A DNA stretch of 64,000 nucleotides from the NCBI GenBank assembly GCA_959347315.1, contig OY365810.1, forward strand, positions 2,284,334 through 2,348,333, given 5' to 3'. The position numbers and the translations under genes are program-made. Of the stretch, positions 55,090 through 64,000 are shown piece after piece; within the stretch, counting starts at the first letter, position 1, and the number at the start of each line of letters is the position of its first letter. The notes below the pieces were generated by a model that searched no databases, was not told the DNA's origin, and worked only from the letters and a program-made list of their open reading frames with translations. Origin of the DNA: Bimastos eiseni. Its lineage: Eukaryota; Annelida; Clitellata; Crassiclitellata; Lumbricidae.

Positions 55090-55860
55090 CCTTGTTGTTT
55101 ATCCAAAACTGATAGGCCTACGATGCAGCGCTCGTGAATAACCTGTTGCCCTACGCCAATTTCTGAAGCAGTGCCTTAGAAATGTGTAGTTTATGATTGC
55201 GATTAAGCTTACAGTATTTTGCGGTGCTTTTTGTTCTGGTTTAAAAAATGCGCTACAGCAATGCAGAAGTCTGACCAACGAGCAACTATTGATCTGGCTA
55301 ATTGAGAATGAATCATAGCGGAACCAACCACGGAAATGCTATCGCACACACAAACATCCGCATCTTTAAACCAAGATACAAACACGCAGATATAACATTA
55401 TTATCGTCATTACCTGTAGCCCCTGGTAAGACCTTCCAGTGAGACCGGAACCCTGCACTTCGTCTTATTTTTACGCCTGTCGACACGAAGCAACGCATAT
55501 CCTCCTAGCAAACAATGCAATTCTTATCGCAGTCAGAGACCAACCGTTCATCTATGCGCAATGCAAACTGGCTGCAGACGGCTAGACGTTCATGACTAGC
55601 ATGCTAGGCTGCAGGCCACGCCCAGCAGGCTAGGGCTGCTTCAACGCTGCCGCGGCCTGTGCTTCACATAAATAAAATGGAAAGTACATTACGCTGTTTT
55701 TACGGGAGTTTGCCGTGAGTTGAGTATCTGGGAAACCCAACGACAGGGTGTATGAGATAGAAAAACGGGAATAGGAAGCCCTCCGCCATTTCAGACTGGT
55801 GGTCGTGATTCAAGGATAGCGTAAACTAATACTTGACCACCAATATAGGCCTAACCACTG
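55090..55860. other. No gene recognised
   Basis: Locally more GC-rich around 55560-55660 but without a supported frame or repeat. Confidence 0.35.
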
Positions 55861-55864
55861 TTGC

Positions 55865-56575
55865 CATCGATGTGTGTCAATTTGTCATACGTATTCGTAT
55901 TCATATTCGCAAATCACATTCGATTGGTGAGTGATATCCCCAATAATTATAATTGCATTGGTTTTCACGGTGCATGTGAAATACTACAAGTTTGAGGGCC
56001 TAGATGACGTGCTCATCCCCTACACATCTTAAAGCGCTTTACAAGGTCTATTACCCATCTAAAGGACAACGCAAAACACCAGGTACTGGAACGTTTCAAT
56101 CGTTAATGCCGCCGTGGTGGCACTTCAAACTGCCCATATATTTGCATTGGTTTTCACAGCATTTTAGCCTATTATAACTTTGCCAACCTACATGACATAC
56201 TCAGCCCCTATACATCTTAAAGCACTTTACAAGGCCTATTACCCATCAAAAGGACAACTCAAAACACCAGGTGATGGAACGTTTCAATCATAAATGCCGC
56301 TGTGGTAGCAATGCAAATATATAGGCATTAATGATTGAAACGTTCCAGCACCTGGTATTTTGCGTAGTCTTTTAGATGGGTAATAGGCCTTGTAAAGCGC
56401 TTTAAGATGTGTAGGGGATGAGTACGTCACCTAGGCCCTCAAACTTGTAGTATTTCACATGCACCGTCAAAACCAATGCAATTATAATTATTGGGGATAT
56501 CACTCACCAATCGAATGTGATGTGCGAATATGAATACGAATACGTATAACAAATTGACGCACATTTGCCATCGGC
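55865..56575. repeat. 710-bp foldback with arms of about 240 bp and a third, direct copy
   Basis: The left arm (about 55865-56110) is the reverse complement of about 56325-56575 with few differences; shared words include GAGTGATATCCCCAATAATT, CATCTTAAAGCGCTTTACAA and CAGGTACTGGAACGTTTCAAT-like. Between them a shorter, more diverged direct copy lies at about 56140-56297. The outer ends read GCCATCG...TTGTCATACGTATTCG and its complement. No frame of note. Confidence 0.85.
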
Positions 56576-56672
56576 GGCTTGTGACGCCATCCATATGGCG
56601 GAAGCAACAACCAGGCTACTGGGACTTGATTTTATATAGCGCAAGCATTAAGGCTAGTCTCTGACGTGTACG

Positions 56673-56974
56673 TAGGGCTGCCGCAAGTACCCGAGTATTC
56701 ACGAGTACTCGACTCCAAAGTTACTCGAGTAATTTTTTGTACTCGAGTACTCGCTTGCCTCTACTTCCGGTCGAAAAATTGCAATTTTCAGCTTTCTGTA
56801 GCCATTATTTTATATTCAGAGCCTTAGTTAGAACCTATGATAAGGTCTACTTAGTCTACAGTAAAAGCCATGTAGATTGTATTAAGCACTTCTGGTGTCA
56901 ACGAGTACTCAAGTACTCGCTAAGCTACTCGACCTATTACTCGACTCCTAGACCACTCGTTAACGGCACCCCTG
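56673..56974. mobile_element. hAT-type MITE with ACTCGAGTA repeats
   Basis: Ends TAGGGCTGCCG and (complement) CAGGGGTGCCG, followed inward by arrays of GAGTACTCG-type words. Perfect 8-bp duplication CGTGTACG (56665-56672 and 56975-56982). Length 302 bp. Confidence 0.9.
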
Positions 56975-57543
56975 CGTGTACGATCTCGCTCCCAACTGTG
57001 TCACGTCAAATGGTTCACCCACATATGGCTGATGACAAAAATTTAATGACTGACGGACAAAAGGTTCACAACCAAAATTAATATTGGCCCATTGTAGGCC
57101 TATTCGGTAAAATAGAGGTTCAAGGCACCAGTATCTGTCTCACTTAGGCTCCCGTATAAGTGGCCCGTGATTGCCGGAGTTAAAATTTGGTTAAAGTGCT
57201 CTGCTCCGGGAACACTGACTGTCTATATGATGGTTGTAGGGTTGCCAGGCTGTCTTGAGGAAATTACCGGACTACGGTGAGCGAGTTACGGGGTCGGGGA
57301 GCGTGGACCCGTGAGGATGGGGCTCAGTCGTATAGGCCTATTTCGTGTGCAATATAATTGTATTTTCGGACCCCCTCTCTCTGTTGCATCGCGTACATCT
57401 TTTCAGTATCCCAGCAAAAGGCCGACCATTAAATGGGCGCATTGAAAGGGACGACCATCAAAATGACGCATGTTTGAAAGACCGCCGTTCAGAAGAGCGT
57501 GCAAACAGAGGGGCGACATTCGAAAAGACGACGCACAATTATT

Positions 57544-57660
57544 AGGGGCCATTCACATATTATATAACGCTCAAGGGGTAGGTGGGTGGGTTCCGGTTTT
57601 GTTAGCGTTATATTGTGTAGGGTGGGGTGGTAGGTTGAAGGTTTTGTTATATAACAAACT
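57544..57660. mobile_element. GGGGCCATTCACATATTA-type repeat end
   Basis: Reads GGGGCCATTCACATATTATA, ACGC, then GGGTGGGTGGG-rich sequence. I know this as the terminus of DNA-transposon-derived repeats in many invertebrates. Its other end is not clear. Confidence 0.4.
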
Positions 57661-57853
57661 TTTTTCAGTTTATGCTATTTTGCCTGTTTGCCTGCCAATT
57701 GGAAATTCCATGTACCACGGACCTTCATTGTTTAATCGAAGTTCACAATACGTTGTGAACCAAAACTAGCGCCATTAGCTGTCACCTGGCGAATTGATTT
57801 GACGTTCTTACTTATTATTTATAAATCCACTTTTAACAATTTTCTGTTTACAA

Positions 57854-58382
57854 TTCACATGTATTAATTACGGTAACTAATTGGGTGGTCGACGATTGTC
57901 ACCATTTATGTACATTTTAACAATTTCATGTGCATAACTTCAAATGCTCTAAATTCAATTATGTGCGTTTTGTTTTGATTCTGGTTTAAAGTAAAATTAA
58001 TTCACTTGAAATAATTATTTTGTTAGGTATTATCATGATGTTTGATTTCATTTTCTATAGTATGTGTAAATAGTTTATGTTTGCTGAATACCCAATTGCA
58101 GTTGTAGTATGCACTCTGTATACATCATGCGCTATTAAATAGGTAGAGTTGTACCGCGAACTTATCGATAATTACCTGATAGTGCAATATTAAACCAATC
58201 CATTCTATCTGATACCATAATGCTCATTTCTAGTGCAAAACAGGAGGGAAACTAAAATGGTGCTTTTAAATAGGATGTACGTCACTACCATGTATAATCA
58301 TGCTGCATTAGTAGGCTTACATGTAGATGCATGGTGACAATAGTCGACTACCCAATTAGTTACCGTAATTAATACAAGTGAA
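57854..58382. mobile_element. 529-bp element with 52-bp inverted ends
   Basis: 57854-57905 (TTCACATGTATTAATTACGG, TAACTAATTGGG...) is the reverse complement of 58331-58382 with about four mismatches. The interior is AT-rich and non-coding. Confidence 0.8.
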
Positions 58383-58389
58383 TTTAGCG

Positions 58390-60050
58390 CCATTAAAAGT
58401 CCGATTATTAAGATGCATCGGAGCTTTATACATGCGGTCTAATCATCATTGGCACGAGAGAGTACACAATTTTAAGGTAGCTTTTGTCACATATCTAATT
58501 GGGCATATGATGATTTTTACTGCAGTTCTTGAATTGGATAAAGGCAATTATCAGTTGAATCACTACTATTAAAGTGCTAACTAACATCGTATTGTTATAA
58601 GTGTCAAATTGTGCAATATAATTATGTCGATTGTATGTCTTTCAACGTGCTTATAGACGGGTGTGGTAGGTATTATTACACTCATTAGGCAATTCCGCAT
58701 GATAAGGAGCTCTGGTAGAATCATAAAATTTGAAAATAAAAATTAATGACAATAATTTGAAACAATCCAAATTATATAGGCCTTTACTTCTCCATTCTCC
58801 TATGGAGAAGAAAAATGCATCAATCAACATCAATAGTACGCCCACTATAATTAAAAGATTTATGTTGCTAACTTATAGAGAGAAGACGTAGGTAATTAGA
58901 CGACCCTGTCTGTCGCAAAATAGAACATCTTCAAAATGATTGTGCTATATAAACTACATGTAAATTAGCTCAATCTATACATTCTGTGGTGGGACTTGTG
59001 GTTCCAGAGCTATTTGGGTGTTAGGCGACAACGTGTCTCTTAACTACAGCCTAGAACAGTAACATGGGACTACTCAAGATCCGAAATAATATTTTGGGCC
59101 TTTCTGAACTTAGAGATTAAGACTCTGGCTGTTTTAAACATAGGCCTACCGTGTGCAAAACCCAATGAAGTTGAACTGGAAGTCGTTTCTGTCGGTCAAA
59201 TTGACTATGCAATTATGACTAGTTATAGAACCTATTTTAACTCGAATTTGCAATTATTTTACCTCAGTAATAGAGCCGCAAGAATTTGCACAATCACCTT
59301 CGGGAAACAAACCGTTGGCAATACGCGATTGCTAGCTCCAGTGACGCTTCACTATCGCTCGATTAACGAGAGTTTAAAGCGTCAATACGAGTGGGATTGA
59401 AGCCTTGTTGAGCTAAAAAAAGGGTCTCCTTCAGACTTCGATGATAGCTATCATTAGCCGTTACAGTTAATTTAATCTGTGTTGCAAGGTCATGTAGTGT
59501 CCCTGCTCTTCATCCTGGATGCTATCCCGCTACTTTGTATTAATGAGGCCCTGTCAATAGTCAGTTGCGCAACCACAGTCTCCCGTCTTCTCGGCTGTCG
59601 ATCGACGACGTATCGAATCCTTCCTGAGACGACTGGGGCACCTTCAGCTCCTTCCATCCTGCGTCGGCACATTCGAGTCGGTGGCATTGGCTTCTGATGC
59701 CCGACTCCTACAGGCTACAGGCAATGATAGGAGCTGATACCCATGTTCTTAAACAGTTCTTACCGCCCATTGCCAGGCAAATCTTAACTTGCGGTCTAGA
59801 CCGCATCCCTTCCTTCTACCCACTCTGGACGACAGAAATTTTGTGTCAAGGGTACTGTTTGGCTGTTAACATTTCTCATTGCTGATATCCAAGCTTTAAA
59901 CTAAAATATTCTGCTTCCATTAACTATAGTATACTTTAACATTATCGAAGTTTCTGTCATTTCGCTCTCTTTGTCTTTCATTATGTAGTAACACGTGCTC
60001 TGTTGTATGTAACTTGCAGCGGCATGCCAGCCTGTTCAATAGACGAATAT
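58390..60050. other. No gene recognised
   Basis: Several frames of 60-72 codons on both strands lack motifs or splice support. 59480-59700 is a little GC-richer, but I cannot assign it. Confidence 0.3.
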
Positions 60051-60053
60051 AAT

Positions 60054-60062
60054 AATAATAGA

Positions 60063-60092
<30 letters not shown>
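60054..60092. repeat. (AAT)n microsatellite
   Basis: A near-perfect AAT run. Confidence 0.95.
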
Positions 60093-60096
<4 letters not shown>

Positions 60097-60126
60097 CCTT
60101 CGTAGTATCATGTTTGGAGTTGTTAC

Positions 60127-60273
60127 CAGAGGCGGCGATCCGGGTAGGGTCGATGGGACTAGGCCCCCTTATCTTTCACAATACGGGGACTCGCTATACG
60201 TTTGTCTCTCCCAACCTTGAGCCATTCCTCTCATGGGTGTCCCCCCACTTGTCAAACTAGATCGCCGCATCTG
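60127..60273. mobile_element. hAT-type MITE (CAGAGGCGGCGATC family), copy 3
   Basis: The ends are CAGAGGCGGCGATC and GATCGCCGCATCTG. The flanks GTTGTTAC and GTTGTTAT form an 8-bp duplication with one change. Length 147 bp. Confidence 0.85.
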
Positions 60274-60279
60274 GTTGTT

Positions 60280-61050
60280 ATATAGGGTTCAAATGCTGTC
60301 CCTTTAAGACGTTCGTCTAGCACTGTGGATATCTGTCCAGGTAAGACTTTGTAAGCTAATTCAGGGTTTATGTAATTAGGGCGGGGCATATTCATCAATC
60401 TCTCGCTCCTTCTTACTTGCTTTACTTCACTTTCTATCGTTCTCTGTTCATTTTAGTTGGACCATCAATAAAGTTATCTAACATTCTCTCTTGCATTTCC
60501 ATCATCATTTGTAATAGTTGTTAGAATTTTCCTGTATTATTTATATTTGTCGCAGGATCAGTGAGGCTGGTCTAGAGAACGGTGTGCTCGTTTGATTATA
60601 TCTACTAATCCACTCTCTTTCACAATCTCTTCTGCCTCTATTCTATTCAGCGATGACACAGACATTTTAGACAATTTCTGATTTATTACAGAAGAAAGGT
60701 TTGCATCAATTATACAACAAAATAGCAACCAAGATCAAAAGTCAATTGTTCGTTCAACTAAACTTGTGCAATCGATTGGTTTCTATGAATTTCTATAATT
60801 TCTTACTTGAATCAAAAGAGGTTTGCTTGCATAAGACAAGGTAGTTTCTCGTCGTCGTCCAGTCTCCTTCCTTGATCCTTTTCTTGCCGTGACCTTCTCG
60901 CAAACGAATCTACTTATAATCTATCGCTCTACATCGACCAAAGTCTTTATCTTCGTCGAAACTCATTCCTTAAGTTTGTAGATAGCAATCGATCTATTTC
61001 TCAGATCAACATCAGCTTTATACATTCATCAACTACTACAGCGTAACACA
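60280..61050. other. No gene recognised
   Basis: Pyrimidine-rich stretches with TCTCT/CTTTC words, no supported frame. Confidence 0.3.
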
Positions 61051-61055
61051 ACTCA

Positions 61056-61349
61056 ATGGCGCAGACAGGTTCCTCGACCTCGGTTGGCTTCAGTACCTCA
61101 GGACTGAATCGACCATCTGTATCGGCATTTCCCTCTCGTCTGGCAACGATGCCCTGGGTTTCGAAACCTCTTAACTTGGCGCATGCGTCAGTCTCCTCTA
61201 GGCACCCTTCAGCGTCCTCTGACTTACAGCTGCAGCACCTAGCCGCATCTCGATCACCACATACGGAGCTCCAACTACAACTCACTGCCACCCTTGGGCT
61301 CTACTTGCGACTAATATTAGGAATTTTCCAATGTCAATATCAAATATAA
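61056..61349 (+). CDS. Hypothetical Ser-rich frame (97 aa), doubtful
   Basis: ATG to stop with serine-, proline- and leucine-rich content and higher GC than its surroundings; the opposite strand is open too. The upstream context is weak (T at -3). It could be the start of a decayed retroelement gag-like frame or chance. No motif. Confidence 0.2.
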   Translation: MAQTGSSTSVGFSTSGLNRPSVSAFPSRLATMPWVSKPLNLAHASVSSRHPSASSDLQLQHLAASRSPHTELQLQLTATLGLYLRLILGIFQCQYQI

Positions 61350-61359
61350 ATCATATTAT

Positions 61360-62290
61360 TATCTAAATAAAAAATTACTCTTTCTAAACAGGTTTCGTAA
61401 AATCAATCACCCAATTCAGCTTGCAAAGGTGAATAACTATGTAGGCCTATGAACATGTAAGTTATAATAATCAAAAGTTTATATAGGATAATTTCATATG
61501 TACTTTTCTATACTCAAGCTAAGTGTTGTATTGATTTTTAGACGGCGGTATCTCCATGTGGGGAAGTTGTAAAACAGTCAGGACAACGTGGTCGCGCGAG
61601 TCACGTCACAGAGCCGTAACGAGGGACCGAAACCGATGGCCATCAAACCTCTCTTAGCATCCTCTCTCTGACTATTAATCGAACAATAATCATGTCTATT
61701 TAAAACAAACGGATTCAATTCTGTATCAGACCTAAGTGCATCATTCCATCACCTCCCGCAGTGTTCAGTAGGCCACCATGTCTCAATCGAACGGAACTCC
61801 ACCCGTCATCTCTGAACAACCCTTCTGACCCGACGCAGCGACCACGATTAAACTGGTGCCATGTATTAGCTTTAGAGTAACGCTTTGGAATTAGAAGTAC
61901 ACTGTTTAGAATTTAACCTACGATAACGATAAGTTCTAGTCACTGCACTCTATAAGGAATATATACACATATATACTGCAACATGCAAACTCAAGACGCC
62001 ACTGTCTAGCATTAGATGCTTGCGGTATCCAGGTTTATTATATCTATGGCTTTGACAATTATAATGTCTAAAAATAATATCCATTCACTTTTCGACCAGG
62101 TCGACCACGATGGGCAAACTTTTTCTGCTTGACTGCTTCTCGTCATATAATTGTAATCGACTTACATCCGTTTCGAATTAGAATTTGCTGGAGTTCGTAG
62201 AAGACTTATTTTAGTTTTCAAACAACATCATTTAATAGATAAGTAATATAAAACATTTACAAAGACTTCTCCAAAGTTATCTTTCGTAAA
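61360..62290. other. No gene recognised
   Basis: AT-rich, only short frames, no repeat that I can define. Confidence 0.3.
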
Positions 62291-62298
62291 CGAGCAGT

Positions 62299-62380
62299 AT
62301 GGGTTCTCGTGCAGGAAAGTATAAGAGAACCGATAACGAAAGTAATCGTACACAGAGAATTTCAACAGCTCGAAAAGGAG
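62299..62380 (+). CDS. Possible first coding exon of an unknown gene
   Basis: The ATG is in a good context (A at -3, G at +4) and opens MGSRAGKYKRTDNESNRTQR then ISTARKG. It runs into a strong donor GGAG|GTAAGC in phase 1. The predicted N-terminus is basic and polar. No downstream exon is identified in the remaining 1.6 kb, so the gene, if real, continues beyond the window. Confidence 0.25.
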
Positions 62381-62399
62381 GTAAGCAGGGATGACCTTC

Positions 62400-64000
62400 A
62401 TCAATGATGGAAATCAATGCACAGTTTATGTATGCCTAAACCCAACATGCTTCTAGTTCTAGAGCGTATCCATTTCAAAGTTCAATTGCTAACTGTCAAC
62501 TCCGTATACAATTTTATATCCCCAACTCAAATATCTTCGCAGACACGTCACCATTCAGTTGGCCTAAGCCCGCTCAACCCGATTGTCTTCCCGTCTCATT
62601 CTTACTCGACTTCTGATCACCACTCATCTCAAGTTCTCCAACCGTCCCGAATACCCTAAATTCAGCACTTTTTCGGCTGAAACGCCATCATTGAATAACA
62701 CTAACCATCATAAATCTGCGGCTTTTCTATTCATCACGACGCTGGCTTTCAATTCTAAACTTTAATCTCACCCATTCAAGAAGACTTGCCAGACACAATG
62801 GATCCATCCTTAAATCTTCGACCAAAATGACACCCGCCATAATATCTACTCGGTCTCCTCTGACTCTCTTGAAACCACACTATGACTTAGTTCGGACTAC
62901 CATTTTGACAGTTCTTCGGAAATCCCTTTCAACAACATCTTTGAGTCGGCGCAACACTCACGAATAGCTAGCTGGTTATTCATTCCGTAGGTAGCAGCGT
63001 TGTCAAGTTGAAAGTTATGTATAAAGTCAGGAAGGCGAATGTTTCGCATAATATGACTTGCGTTTAGGACAGGGTCACGGGCGGAGACTTATGGGGGGGG
63101 GGACAGCGGGGGGACAGTTCTCCCCAAAAGTTGAGGTGAGGGGGACTGAGTAGCCTATATCCCCGAAATTTCAGGCGATTGAAAGTGTTTTCTGTTGTCT
63201 TGTCCGCCTGAAGAATTTCCTTGGTTGCTCTGTTTGGTCAGTGCTGTCTACTGCTGAGGTCCGCTCAATGCCGCTGTTAATCGGGCGGCGATGGTCATTA
63301 TTGTCAATTGAGGTGGCTATGAACCCAGCAATTGGCTCAGACGCGCGCGCGCACACACACACACGCGCAAACAAACAGGCACACATTATTGATGTGGATG
63401 TCACACAATTTAGTAAAATGCATATCAAGTAGTTCTACCTGTAGACATGTAGCACATGTGCCTCTGACTATGGTCCATATAATTTCAAGGTAAATGTAAA
63501 GTAATTGTAAATGTAAGGTAAATGTAATCCCAAGTAACCCCAAGACGTCAATATTGTTATTTGAAGATACAAAGCAAAGACGGTGGATTGGAACAGATGA
63601 TGAAACTACTTTTAGTACAACGGTAAGATTAAAGAATTTATTAAGGTTAAGAACAACAAGAATTTGTTAGCAATCTTACTTGAATCGATAGTGATAGCGT
63701 TGTGTGAAGGGATGATTATCAGCCGATGCTTTGTGATGATAGCACTCTGGAAGTCATACTGTATATCTAATTAAGAACCAGATCCGACCAAAAGGATGGC
63801 CCATTGCACAAGAAAATATACTGGCCCGCGTCGTCGAATTGGAACGCCAAACCACTAACTCACTTTACAAACATCGACAGCTGATTGGAATGATTAGACG
63901 GACACATAAACAAACATTCCCTTGGTGTATGATGGAGCCGCAGTAAATATACATGCTCCCAACGAGGATCATCTTGAATTAATTTTAATCACGTCTTCAA
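62400..64000. other. No further gene recognised; G-run and (GC/AC)n tract
   Basis: Contains a G10 run followed by ACAGC and G6 at about 63091-63114, and a short GC/AC microsatellite at 63341-63366. Frames are short. Confidence 0.35.

Noticed and set aside
59479..59885. Overlapping frames at 59.5-59.9 kb
   Set aside because: Both strands are open for 60-70 codons, but there is no motif, no codon pattern and no splice support.
1..64000. tRNA or rRNA genes
   Set aside because: No cloverleaf with intact A and B boxes and no conserved rRNA segment was found by eye. The GCGCTATATAA motifs belong to SINE-like repeats.

Overview
The window looks like nuclear DNA of a marine invertebrate. It is AT-rich, has long introns with GT...AG borders, is crowded with microsatellites, foldback and MITE-type repeats, and carries decayed LINE and DNA-transposon pieces. 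The palindromic octamer TAGGCCTA is strikingly frequent. A deuterostome such as an echinoderm is my best guess, from general familiarity and not from a diagnostic marker. One 200-base run of N (51653-51852) is an assembly gap.

The main content is a tandem family of three large genes, all on the minus strand: gene A (9816-16116), gene B (19495-26690) and gene C (38942-49292). By joining exons at splice sites I obtain open frames of 689, 666 and 722 codons. Each predicts a type I membrane receptor: signal peptide, three immunoglobulin-like domains, one transmembrane helix followed by basic residues, a short or coiled-coil cytoplasmic linker, and a C-terminal single-exon NHL-type beta-propeller. 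Every coding intron is phase 1. The propeller is normally known from soluble TRIM-NHL proteins. I see no RING or B-box here, and I do not recognise a named family with Ig-Ig-Ig-TM-linker-NHL order. This is the candidate undescribed system: cell-surface recognition coupled directly to a cytoplasmic propeller. A fourth, decayed propeller lies at 5094-5789, and a duplicated piece of the intron next to the gene A propeller lies at 7324-7494, so the array was probably longer.

The left end (1-9.8 kb) holds an iteron-bearing inverted-repeat element, a small possible secreted acidic peptide gene (1635-1841, minus), remnants of a multi-copy invertebrate gene, the NHL relic, hAT-type MITEs and the last part of a pogo/Tigger-like transposase. 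Between genes B and C (27-38.9 kb) there is no convincing gene, only a 5'-truncated LINE, a satellite of about 165 bp, and several minisatellites. Right of gene C (49.3-64 kb) there are again no recognised genes. That stretch has elements with GGACA...CCCC ends flanking microsatellites, four hAT-type MITEs (three with 8-bp target duplications exact or differing at one base), a 700-bp foldback structure, and two weak plus-strand exon candidates.

Gene models come from reading frames and splice consensus only. There is no transcript evidence, 5' untranslated exons are not resolved, and small linker exons could be missed.
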